A stretch of 32,590 nt of DNA from UBA7396 sp034675265. GTDB lineage: Bacteria > Patescibacteriota > Gracilibacteria > BD1-5 > UBA6164. The position numbers and the translations under genes are program-made. The stretch spans positions 1 through 32,590 of the forward strand of contig JAUCDK010000013.1 of the NCBI GenBank assembly GCA_034675265.1, given 5' to 3'. Below, piece after piece: positions 18,813-27,279 of the stretch. Under the pieces are notes generated by a model. The model saw nothing but the letters and a program-made list of their open reading frames with translations. It ran no database searches and was not told where the DNA came from. The stretch's first letter is position 1. Each line of letters begins with the position of its first letter.

Positions 18813-19263
18813 AATGATGATATCAACTTCATTTTTTAATCATTTCAATTCTATATATTTGTTCTAAAAGAATTAAATATGCCATACTATGAGGAAAAGT
18901 CATTGGAGAAAATGAAAGTTTATAATCTATTACATGTGAAATTTTTTCAAAATCAACCCCATATGCTCATCAAATAATAAACACAATATCTCCAAAAGTT
19001 TGTTTATTTTTTTCTACTAACTCAGATAAAAGTTCAGTAGAAATAACTTTTCATTCAATGTAAAGAAGTATTTTATATCATTTAATTTTTTCTAATTTTT
19101 CTTTTAATATACTGGTTTCTTCTTCAATAATTTCTGATTCATTTTTTCTTTTTGAAGGTTTCAATTTAATGATTTCAATATTTTTTGAAAGTCTTTTTTC
19201 ATATTCCTTTACAGCTTCATCAAAATATTTATATGTATCAGAAAAAATAATTAGTTTGTACAT
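18811..19263 (-). CDS. rlmH: 23S rRNA pseudouridine-1915 N3-methyltransferase RlmH, 150 aa
   Basis: SPOUT-class methyltransferase that methylates pseudouridine 1915 in helix 69 of 23S rRNA using S-adenosylmethionine. Recognised by DIVFIIGGAYGVDFEK (SAM-binding trefoil knot), the segment LSFSPMTFPHSMAYLILLEQ and the conserved end IYRIEMIKKGSGYHH. Both glycines in KGSGYHH are UGA; with the standard code the active-site tail would be lost. Length is typical (about 155). Its ATG lies 13 nt inside the end of the upstream 182-aa gene, so translation is probably coupled. Confidence 0.95.
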
Positions 19264-19799
19264 GATTGTATGATTTTATCATAAAATATTTTTATCACGT
19301 CTTGAGATCAAAAATCTCTTTTAAAATCTTCTAAATTATAATGATCATCAAAAGACAGAAGTGCTATTTGCTCGTCATTAAGTATTCAGGTATTAATTCC
19401 ATATCACAAAACAATTTTTTCTTCATCTTCCAAATCATTCACAAATCTTTGAAGTCTAATAAGTCTTCATCTTCTTCTAAATACATCTGGTTTTCATAAA
19501 TATCCGTAGAGATTTAAAGTTTTAAATTTAAGAAAACTAGCTATTGAAATTTGGAGTTCTTCTGGTGAAATAAAATCAGATTCTATCATTTCCAAAAACA
19601 CTGATTCTTGGGTTTTATATAATTTTCCAACCATTCCTATTTGTGCTAATATTTCCTTTTTTTTCTTCAACTTTTCTCCGTTTTGAAAAATTTGTATTAT
19701 TTTATCCTTTACTCAGAATACCATTCCTTGCAATCAACTGATTTTAGAAGTATTTTCTTCCTCAAGTTCCATTCCAAACGACTCTCGTCAATCTAACAT
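19251..19799 (-). CDS. Unknown protein upstream of rlmH, 182 aa
   Basis: Family not recognised. Soluble and helical, from MLDGRESFGMELEEENTSKI to KIFYDKIIQSCTN. It has the basic segment DVFRRRGRLIRLQRFVNDLE and repeated acidic stretches (DLEDEEK, FDDHYNLEDF). No export signal. It overlaps the rlmH start by 13 nt and follows proS by 45 nt, so proS, this gene and rlmH may form one unit. The frame is kept open by eight or more UGA glycines. Confidence 0.82.
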
Positions 19800-19843
19800 A
19801 TAAATATTTTAAAAATTAAGAATTTTTATGATACATATATTTT

Positions 19844-21535
19844 TTATTTGTCAAGAGAAATAATCTCAACTTCTTGTGATTTTCTTGTTTTTAACTCATA
19901 TCCTCCCATTTCTAAAGTTTTTGGAGAAATAACAATTCTGTTTGGAATCCCAAATAATTCACAATCTCCAGCTTTTTGACCAAAACCAACTTTTTTCCCC
20001 ATCCTATCATCTAAAATAACTGATTTTCATTCTGATTCTAATTTTTTTGCTAATTTTTCTGCTTCTCAAAGATTTTCTTCTCCCATTACAATAATATAAT
20101 AATCGTATGGAGCTACTGATTCAGGCCAAAGAATTCCATTTTCGGTCATAAAATATTCCGCAAGTACTCACATAAGTCTTGAAACTCAAATTCCATAACA
20201 TCACATTTCAACCCTTTGGTTCGTTTGATTATTTTGATCTAAAAATGAAAGTCCAAATGGTTTTGAATATTTTACTCAAAGGTGAAATATATTTCCAACT
20301 TCACAGGCTTTTTTAAAAATAAGTTTTTCTCACGGAACATTTATAGAGGTAAATCATTCTACTGGTTCATTAAAATCAGCAAATTCTTCTATATCTAAAT
20401 CAGAAATATTTACATTTTTTGTCGATTTTGCAATTGCATTTGCTCATCAAAAAAAGTTTTTTACTGTTTTTAAAGATTCATCTCAAAAGTTGTGCATTTT
20501 CAATTCTGAAGCTTTAATCGGAGTAATAAATCCTCTTACTGTTCCTAATTTTTCTAAATCTTCTTCATTTGCTTGAACAAATCATTCTCCGAATTTTTTG
20601 GTAATAAATTTTCTTACTTTTATTTCATTTACATCTAAATCTCAACGAATCACAATAGAAAAATATTTCCCAGAATCTGTTTTATACACTACTGTTTTAA
20701 GCATTTGCCAATCTGGAGCAGCAAAATATTGAGTCATTTTTTCCATATTTACTATTTCTGGAGTCGTATCAATATACTCCATTTTTAATTCTTGTTCTTC
20801 AATATTTTTATTATCTGCAACTCAAGAAGCAAGTTCAAGATTATAACAATATCCTGATGAATCAGAAACAATTATATCTTCTCAAATTGATAAATATGTT
20901 TGAAATTCATGTGAATTTTTATCACTTATAGCTCATCCATCAGCATCTGCGATTACTGTATTTTCTGCAATTCCAAGTCTTTGAAATATTCTCATATAAA
21001 CTTTTTTTATTTCTTCATAAAAAACTTCAAATTCTTCTATATCAGCATGAAAACTATATGCATCTTTCATCACAAATTCTCTTCATCTAAGTAATCATGA
21101 TTTTGCTCTTTTTTCGTTTCTAAATTTTTTTTGAATTTGATATACACAAGTTGGCAAATCTTTATATGATTGAATAAATTCTTTAAAAATATTTGCTACA
21201 TTTTCTTCATTAGTTGGAGCAATTCTATATTCAGTATTTCCCCATCCTGGAACCTTAAAATATTCAGGAATTTCCCATCTATTGGTAATATCCCATAAAT
21301 CTTTTGGAGTTAAAATAGTCATAAGCATTTCGTGATATCATGCATTATCCATTTCGTCTCTAATAATATTTTCAATATTTTTAAATACTCTATATCAAAT
21401 TGGTAAAAATTCGTATGCTCAAGCCATTGTTTGTCTAATATATGATCATTGTAGCAAAAGAGATGTTGAAATGTTATCTGAAACTTTTGGTGCTGATTTC
21501 AGTGTTTTAAAAGGAAAAGTAGATAATCTTAACAT
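19844..21535 (-). CDS. proS: Prolyl-tRNA synthetase, bacterial type with editing insertion, 563 aa
   Basis: Charges tRNA-Pro with proline. Class II motifs are visible: motif 2 QIQKKFRNEKRAKSGLLRGR followed by EFVMKDAYSFH, and motif 3 in EMGCYGIGVSRLMGVLAEY. Between them lies a YbaK-like editing insertion of about 180 residues, giving 563 residues, close to the 572 of E. coli ProS. The C-terminal anticodon-binding domain begins near WPESVAPYDYYIIVMGEE and contains LDDRMGKKVGFGQKAGDCEL. Starts MLRLSTFPFKTLKSAPK. Cytoplasmic. A small hairpin with a U tract sits in its leader (21580-21597). Confidence 0.97.
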
Positions 21536-21579
21536 ATTTTTTAAATTAATTAATAAATGAAAATAATTTTATACAGGAA

Positions 21580-21597
21580 AAAATACCCCTAAAGGGG
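21580..21597 (-). promoter_or_regulatory. Hairpin with U tract in the proS leader
   Basis: Minus strand CCCC-TTTA-GGGG, then TA and six T, about 45 nt before the proS ATG. It is a short terminator-like element. The rest of 21536-21744 is AT-rich and contains only very short frames, one of which has two proline codons around the hairpin. Confidence 0.4.
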
Positions 21598-21744
21598 ATT
21601 TTTGTTCTTCAAGAAATATATCTTTCATTTTATTTTCATAAAGCTCAAATTATACTTAATAAAGGGATTATATAAAAATCCATTTATTATTCAAATTTAT
21701 GTTAAAAAGTTTTGTGGAAAACATTGATTTTCATTATTTTCACT

Positions 21745-21767
21745 AAAAAAAGGCTTTCGCCTTTTTT
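21745..21767 (-). terminator. Terminator of the 136-aa gene
   Basis: Stem AAAAGGC / GCCTTTT with tetraloop TTTC and A/T runs on both sides, 28 nt downstream of the stop at 21795. Confidence 0.88.
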
Positions 21768-21794
21768 GAATTTGCATACATTATTCCCTTTTTT

Positions 21795-22205
21795 TTATAT
21801 AACAATATCTTTATTTTGGTAAAAAGTAAGATACTTCTGCTTTAAACTATCTAAAATAATTCCATTTTGAGTAATATTTTTTAAAACAGATTCATCAAAG
21901 CTGGTATTATAGCTTTCTAAAAGTGTTTTATGAAGTTTTTTTCTTTTTTGAATTTCTTTTTTTAATGCTATTTTTTCTTCATTATCTTCTGTATCTAAAT
22001 CTTCATTTTCTGAGGCATCTTCACTTGATCTTCTATTGACATTACTCCTAACATTTGCAGAAGGTAAATCAGACTTATTTTCAAATCTTACTTCTAATGT
22101 ATTTTGGGCAGAGGTTGTATTAAATGTTATATTTCCTACTCAAACTATCGAAAATAAAAGTAATAATAAGGAAAGGAGTTGATTTTTATTTCATTTTTTA
22201 CTCAT
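21795..22205 (-). CDS. Unknown membrane-anchored or secreted protein, 136 aa
   Basis: The N-terminus MSKKGNKNQLLSLLLLLFSI followed by VGVGNITFNTTSAQ is a signal peptide or signal anchor. The mature part is charged, with an acidic low-complexity stretch (SSEDASENEDLDTEDNEE) followed by a lysine-rich helix (KIALKKEIQKRKKLHKTLLE), and ends FYQNKDIVI. Family not recognised. It is the last of three tandem exported-protein genes on this strand and may act with them at the envelope. Own terminator at 21745-21767. Confidence 0.75.
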
Positions 22206-22228
22206 AATGATATATATTAATGGGTAAA

Positions 22229-22255
22229 AGAAAAGATGGGCTTCTCATCTTTTCT
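22229..22255 (-). terminator. Terminator between two exported-protein genes
   Basis: 10-bp stem AGAAAAGATG / CATCTTTTCT with a 7-nt loop, followed on the minus strand by a short T run. It lies 11 nt downstream of the stop at 22266. Confidence 0.8.
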
Positions 22256-22265
22256 ATTTTTCTTA

Positions 22266-22994
22266 CTACTCAGTTTCTGTTGAAGAAGAATTATTTTTTT
22301 CTTTAAATCCTCTTGCTTCTCATCTTTGTGGCATATTTGCTTTTAATTCATCTAATTTCGCTTGTTCATCTGTAGTAAGAGTTTCTCAGTTTTTAGATTT
22401 TTCAAAAAGTGTTCTTAATTCTTCTGCTTGTAATTTTCTTTGTTTTTGCTCTGCTCTTTCAGTTTTAATTTCTTCTACAATTAATTTATCAGCATCTGTT
22501 AATGTTTCACCATTTAATAATTTATCTATTACTGTTTCTCTTGCTTCCATTTTAGCTTCTTGTTCTGCTCTTTTTGTTTCAAAAAATTCTTGTTTTTCTT
22601 CATCTGTCATTGATTCTAGTTGAGTTTTTTCTTCATCTGTAAGATTATGAAATCCTCATCCAAAACCTCATCTTCCCTCAGGTCATCCATCTCATCTTGG
22701 TCCTTTTCATTTCCCTTCAAATCATTTTCCATTTTTTCCTTCTCATCTTTGTGGCATATTTGCCTTAAATTCATTTACTTTTGCTTGTTCATCTGCTGTG
22801 AGAGTTTCTCAGTTTTTTACTTTTTCAAATAATGCTTTTACTTCTTCCATTTGGTCTTTTTGCTCTTGTGTTAACTCAATTTTTTGCTTTGTAGTTTTAG
22901 TATTTTCAGTTGAATTTGTATTTGCCGCATAAGTGGCTGTTGTTATTACGAGGGTAGCGAGTAATGTTCCTGCTAAAATTTTCTTATTTGCCAT
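22266..22994 (-). CDS. Secreted repeat protein with NGETLTxDEQ units, 242 aa
   Basis: The signal peptide MANKKILAGTLLATLVITTA ends at TYA before ANTNS. The mature protein is almost all Glu/Lys/Gln-rich helix with a central Gly-Arg-Lys linker (GKNGKGFEGKGKGPRGDGG). A unit of about 32 residues occurs near both ends: LFEKVKNGETLTADEQAKVN and LFEKSKNGETLTTDEQAKLD, each followed by a segment ending ANMPQRGE. A shorter related unit lies between (LLNGETLTDADKLIVEE). LTxEQ segments recall the LTxxQ motifs of Spy/CpxP periplasmic chaperones, but I claim only resemblance. Paralogous to the gene at 23197-23949. ATG at 22994 is preferred because it gives a clean signal peptide; 23006 would add four residues. 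Confidence 0.8.
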
Positions 22995-23187
22995 ATTATA
23001 ATCCATTAAAAATTAAAATGTATAGTTGGTCTTTGCGTTCTTTTTTCTGTTGAGTGTCAAAATATAATACTACTTATTTTTATTTTATACTTTTGATACA
23101 ACTTTGTTTCGATGCAAATGTTTTGGTTGTTGTAACCTTTGAATTAAGATTACGAGGCTATTATAATTTTTATAAGTAAGAATCATG
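22995..23187 (-). promoter_or_regulatory. Structured leader A of the secreted repeat protein
   Basis: Minus strand TATAAT (23160-23165) is followed at once by AGCCTCG and a perfect 8-bp hairpin GTAATCTT / AAGGTTAC (23146-23153 with 23132-23139). A longer stem pairs GTATCAAAA with TTTTGACAC regions around 23058-23103. AGACCAACTAT (23022-23032) lies 28 nt before the start codon. The same order of elements occurs in leader B (23950-24145), so this is probably a conserved 5' UTR element rather than plain spacer. Confidence 0.5.
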
Positions 23188-23196
23188 TAAGAGTTT

Positions 23197-23949
23197 TTAA
23201 TTAAATAATGATTCAAGTAATTGGTTTACATCAGTGTTAGAGTTTTGTTGTGAATTTAGAGTATCTATTTCTTGTTGTATAAGAGTAAGAAATGAACTTA
23301 AAATTTCATTATATGTTTGCTTTTTTGTATCTGAAAAAGTAGAACTATTATTTATTTGTGTTTGGAGAGTTTCTACTTTTTTAGAAAATTTTTCTAATCC
23401 TGTTATTTTTTCATCTGATGTTGTAAATTGAGCAGAAATATTTTTTATTTTCTTATCAATTTGTGTTTTATATGCTGTATTTACATTTGATGTATTACGA
23501 ACTGTTTTTTCGTTTTGAGTCGTTTGTTTTTCATTCGTTCCCTCATTAGTTATATCTTTTGTCGGTCTATTTGCTTCAAATTGTGTTAATTTTTCTTCTT
23601 CTTCTGTGGTGAGAGTTTTTCAACTTTTCTTTTTATCCATTAATGTTTTCATTTCTTCCATTTGTGCCTTTTGTTCATCTGTCATTTCTGAAAAATTTTG
23701 TCCCATTTGAGATCATCTTCCTCACATAGTCATTCCACTTCAAGAAAATTGTTTTCTATTTGATTCCATATTTGTAAGTATTTCTTGTTCTTCTGTGGTG
23801 AGAGTTTCTCAAGATTTTTGTTTTTCCATAATTATTTTTATTTGTTCTCTTGTTTCATTGTTTGTAGTATCAAAATTTGCTCCAGCATATGAGCTCAGTG
23901 CAAAAACTGGCACAATAATAGCTGATAAAAATATTTTTTTATTTTTCAT
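23197..23949 (-). CDS. Secreted repeat protein, paralogue of the 22266-22994 gene, 250 aa
   Basis: The signal peptide MKNKKIFLSAIIVPVFALSS ends at YA before GANFD. The mature part carries two units like those of its neighbour: MEKQKSGETLTTEEQEILTN and MDKKKSGKTLTTEEEEKLTQ, separated by a Gly/Ser/Met-rich linker (SGSGMTMGGRGSQMG). The C-terminal 110 residues are Thr/Asn/Gln-rich helix (KKVETLQTQINNSSTF). LTTEEQ and MTDEQ segments recall LTxxQ chaperone motifs. No membrane segment beyond the signal peptide, so periplasmic or surface location. It is preceded by leader B. Function unknown; the tandem arrangement suggests duplication and divergence. Confidence 0.8.
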
Positions 23950-24145
23950 AATAATTATAGTAAGAAAATAATGTGTACTTCCCGGGAAAATAATTGGTCT
24001 CTATCTAAACTTAATTTTTTATCTGATAAACCTTTATACAAAAAAGGAAATATATCTTAGATAGTGTGACCTTGTAAGATTTTGTTTTTGTTTTTATCTT
24101 ACGTGGCACATAATAATATATTTCATTAAGAATGAAGTAAGAACC
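23950..24145 (-). promoter_or_regulatory. Structured leader B of the paralogous secreted protein
   Basis: Minus strand TATTAT (24113-24118) is followed by GTGCCAC and a hairpin GTAAGAT / ATCTTAC (24096-24102 with 24074-24080), extended by GTGCC / GGTCAC. CTATCTAA then pairs with TTTAGATAG across about 60 nt, and directly after it comes AGACCAATTAT (23990-24000). The last element differs from leader A by one base. The hairpins sit in the same place with different sequences, which is compensatory in form. GGTC in the first hairpin region could pair with GACC of the conserved box. Confidence 0.5.
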
Positions 24146-24154
24146 AAATATATA

Positions 24155-25048
24155 TTATTCCTCATTACTCTTTCTATAGCTTAAAGCCTCTGCAATATGC
24201 TGAATTTTCACATTTTTTGATACTTCCAAATCTGCAATAGTTCTAGCTAATTTTAAAACTCTATAATATGCTCTTGCTGATAAATTCATAGTATGGAGCG
24301 CTTGTTTCATCATTTTTTCACTTTCTTCATCTAAAATACAAAATATCTGAATTTCCTTTGAAGACATTTGACTATTAGAAGTAATTTTTAATCCTTCAAA
24401 TCTTTGTAATTGAATTTCTCTTGCTTTTTTTACACGAAGTGCTATTTTTTGACTTGTTTCTCATATTTTAGAAGATGATTTTGAAGTAAAATCATCAACC
24501 TTTACTTTCGGTACTTCTATCATAATGTCAATTCTATCAACCATCGGTCATGACAATTTTGCCCTATATCTTTTAATTTGTTCTTGTCCACAAATACAAT
24601 TTTTATCTGGATCTGTTAAATATCAACAAGGACAAGGATTCATCGCTCATAAAAGTACAAATTTTGCAGGATAAATGTAACTAGAATTTACTCTATTTAC
24701 AGAAATATTTCCATCTTCTAATGGTTGTCTGAGTACTTCCAAAACTGCTTTTGGAAATTCTAACACTTCATCTAAAAATAAAACTCATTTATGAGCTAAA
24801 GAAATTTCTCCAGGACGAGCATTTCTTCCTCATCAAATAATACTAATCGCACTTGCAGTATGATGAATCGTACGAAATGGTCTTTGAGTAATAAGTGGTG
24901 TATCTTTTGATAACAATCAAGAAATAGAATAAATTTTTGAAATTTCAATCATCTCATCCAAAGTAAGTTCTGGCAAAATAGTAGAAAATGTTTTTGCAAG
25001 AAGTGTTTTTCAACTTCATGGAGGACCTGACATAACTATATTATGTCC
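24155..25048 (-). pseudogene. comM: comM (YifB/Mg-chelatase-like ATPase), 3' part only, interrupted by the mobile element
   Basis: ComM is a hexameric helicase that promotes branch migration during natural transformation. Conserved sequence begins at GHNIVMSGPPGSGKT (Walker A) and continues with FRTIHHTASAISIIGGGRNA, PGEISLAHKGVLFLDEVLEF (Walker B), AMNPCPCGYL and the AAA+ lid to the normal C-terminus ending ALSYRKSNEE. The roughly 200-residue N-terminal domain that precedes Walker A is absent. Upstream of GH the frame runs only ten codons to a TAA at 25079-25081. The break coincides with the edge of an element carrying a serine recombinase on the opposite strand. About 300 residues remain of an expected 500. 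A start at ATG 25033 could in principle make a fragment. Confidence 0.88.
25029..25047. other. Imperfect dyad at the comM-element junction, candidate att site
   Basis: GACATAA (25029-25035) and TTATGTC (25041-25047) are 7-bp inverted arms around a 5-nt centre, exactly where comM homology ends. Large serine recombinases act on imperfect dyads with a short central crossover, so this is a reasonable attL or attR half. The same bases encode comM residues GHNIVMS, so the dyad could be pre-existing chromosomal sequence. Confidence 0.45.
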
Positions 25049-25080
25049 ATAAAATAAATTTTTGAAAAAATAATAAAATT

Positions 25081-25096
25081 ACTATAATGTTATAGT
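25081..25096. promoter_or_regulatory. Perfect dyad upstream of the recombinase, possible operator
   Basis: ACTATAA-TG-TTATAGT, two 7-bp arms, 27 nt before the recombinase ATG. TATAAT at 25111-25116 is a good -10, and the dyad covers its -35 region. It could be a repressor or recombinase binding site, or part of the attachment site. Confidence 0.5.
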
Positions 25097-25122
25097 GAAA
25101 AATATATTGTTATAATTATTTT

Positions 25123-27021
25123 ATGAAAAAGTGTGTTTGATATGTAAGAGTTTCAACTCAAAGACAAGAAACAGAGAGGCAAAAAACCTCTATGAAAGAA
25201 CTTGCTAAACATAATTGATTAAATTTAGTTAAAATATTTGAAGATAAAATATCCTGACGGAAGTATAAATATGAAGAAAGAAAATGATTTATAGAGCTAC
25301 AATCTTTTTTAAAGGAAAATGAAGATGTAAAAATATTATTACTAGATGAAATGAGCAGATTATGAAGAAATGATATTGAAACTAGTGCAACAAAAGTATA
25401 TTTCAAAAAAAATAATATTACACCTTACATTTGATGAAATAAATATGATTTAAATTCAGATGATAATGAGTTATTATTTAATATATTAAATGCTATATCT
25501 AGTTATGAAGTAAAAATTATAAAAAAAAGGTCTAATACTTGAAAAAGAGATATATTATTAGCTTGAAATACTCTTTTTTCAATTAGACCTTATTGATATG
25601 AAATAATTAATGCTAGTATCATTAATTGAGAAAAAAAAAGACAATATATAAAAATAATTGAAGAAGAATCTAAAAATATAAAAAAAATATTTGAATTAAT
25701 TTGAAATGAAAAGAAATCAATTTTATATGTTATATCTTATTTAAAAGAAAAAAATGTATTAAGTCCAACTTGAAAGAAAATATGGCCTAGTTCTTCAATA
25801 AAGAACATATTAAAAAATACATTATACTATTGAGAATGAGTATATAGATTGAAAACTTGAACAATTAAATATAGATGTCCTCAAATTATAACAAAAGATT
25901 TATATGATAAAGTTCAATTTCAATTAAAAGAAAATTTTAATACAAAAATAAATCCTGAACATTTAGAAAATTTTTTATTTAAGAATATTTTGTTTACAAA
26001 TTGTGATTGAAAAACAAAAATGTTACAAACACATTTTGAAAAATCAAAAAATAATATATTAATAAGATGATATAGAAATCCCGAAAGAAATTTAAGGTCT
26101 CTTACAGAAGAATGAAGTTTTATTAAACAAAGAGATTCTTTAATAAGCGTATTAGATAGTAATTATATTGAAAAAGTAATTTTATTCTATGTTTGATATA
26201 TTTTAGTAAACTCTAACTTCTTTGAAAAAGAAAATTTGTTAAAATTAAAAGAATTAACTAATACAGATAATATAGAAAATTTAAATAAATTACTATTAAA
26301 AAAAGAAAAGGAATTATTAAAAATTAATGATATTACTTTAATTATAAATACTGAAATTACATCTTTAAAAAAGGATTTAGAAGATGATAATTTAACTGAT
26401 ATATCAAAAAGGAAGATTATTAAAAACTTAGATATACAAGAGAAAACTTTGAATAATTATATTGATACAATTATTGTTATTGAAAAAGAAATTGATAATA
26501 TTAAAGATGAAATTAAAAATGCTGAAGAAAATAATAAAAAATTTGATGAATTTAAAGACATAAAAAAATGATTAGGTTTTATAAAAAAGAAAGAAATTGA
26601 AGATATTATACATTCAAAAAAATTGATAGATACAAAAGTAAAATTATTAAAATATATTTCAAAAATAGAAATTATTGATAATAAAGAAATGAGTCAAAAG
26701 TTTTGGGATTTAATTTGGTCTTTGAAAAATTATTGAGTTTATATAAAATGAAATGAATTATTGAAAAGGATTTTTTTTAGTGTTTATAATAGAAATAAAG
26801 ATAAAACTTTTATAAAAAATAATGCCTATGTTATAGATATAATATTTCATTTTACAAATTGAGTAAAACATAAATTGACTATTGTTTACAATCATAAAAA
26901 TCCTAATTTATATTTTCCAAAAGAATATGAAAAGTTGATAAATAGTTTATGATGAGATGAAAGTTCTAAAAATGATTATAGAAAGATATTTGAGAGTTTT
27001 CAAACATTTAACATACAATAA
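25123..27021 (+). CDS. Large serine recombinase (integrase), 632 aa
   Basis: Site-specific recombinase for integration and excision. The N-terminal resolvase domain begins MKKCVGYVRVSTQRQETERQ with nucleophile S11 in YVRVS, and contains ILLLDEMSRLGRNDIETS with the arginines of the RLGR motif. The recombinase domain follows (GNTLFSIRPYGYEI, SIKNILKNTLYYGEGVYRLK). The usual CxxC zinc ribbon is degenerate: only one cysteine (FTNCDGKTK) remains in the expected place. From about residue 370 to 490 there is a long coiled coil (KELLKINDITLIINTEITSL, then KEIDNIKDEIKNAEENN), as expected of the directionality-controlling coiled coil. It adjoins the comM break, as integrases do. Glycines, including those near the active site, are UGA. 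Confidence 0.93.
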
Positions 27022-27022
27022 T

Positions 27023-27262
27023 ATGAAAAATGAAAAAATAATTTTAATTTTTATTAAAATATCTATAATTATACTTTTAATTTTATTTTATTTAGAATAT
27101 AACTCATATAAAGAAAAAGAGTATTATTATTGATCTTATAAAAAAGAGCTTTTAAAAAATAAAGAATTAATAAATGAGAATAATAACTTAAAAGATGAAA
27201 TTGAAAATATAAAAATTGATATTAACGATTTAGAAGATGAATTAAATTCAAAAAAGAAGTAG
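27023..27262 (+). CDS. Small membrane protein with coiled coil, 79 aa
   Basis: Starts one base after the recombinase stop, so it is probably translationally coupled. MKNEKIILIFIKISIIILLI followed by LFYLEY is a single membrane segment with the N-terminus inside. The remaining 50 residues form a charged coiled coil (LKDEIENIKIDINDLEDELN). No family recognised; FtsB/L-like in shape only. It may assist or regulate the recombinase, or be a phage-type spanin or membrane factor; nothing decides between these. It shares a bidirectional terminator with the convergent primase gene. Confidence 0.72.
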
Positions 27263-27279
27263 TTAAACTACTTCTTTTT
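27251..27279. terminator. Bidirectional terminator between small membrane protein and primase
   Basis: 12-bp stem AAAAAGAAGTAG / CTACTTCTTTTT with a 5-nt loop. The stems contain the TAG stop codons of both convergent genes. Confidence 0.9.

Noticed and set aside
22266..23949. CRISPR or DNA tandem repeats in the secreted-protein genes
   Set aside because: The repetition is at protein level with diverged codons and irregular spacing; there are no regular spacers.
24155..25078. comM as a complete short gene starting in the 25049-25078 segment
   Set aside because: That segment has no ATG and a TAA at 25079-25081; ComM proteins need the N-terminal domain before Walker A. Better called a disrupted gene.
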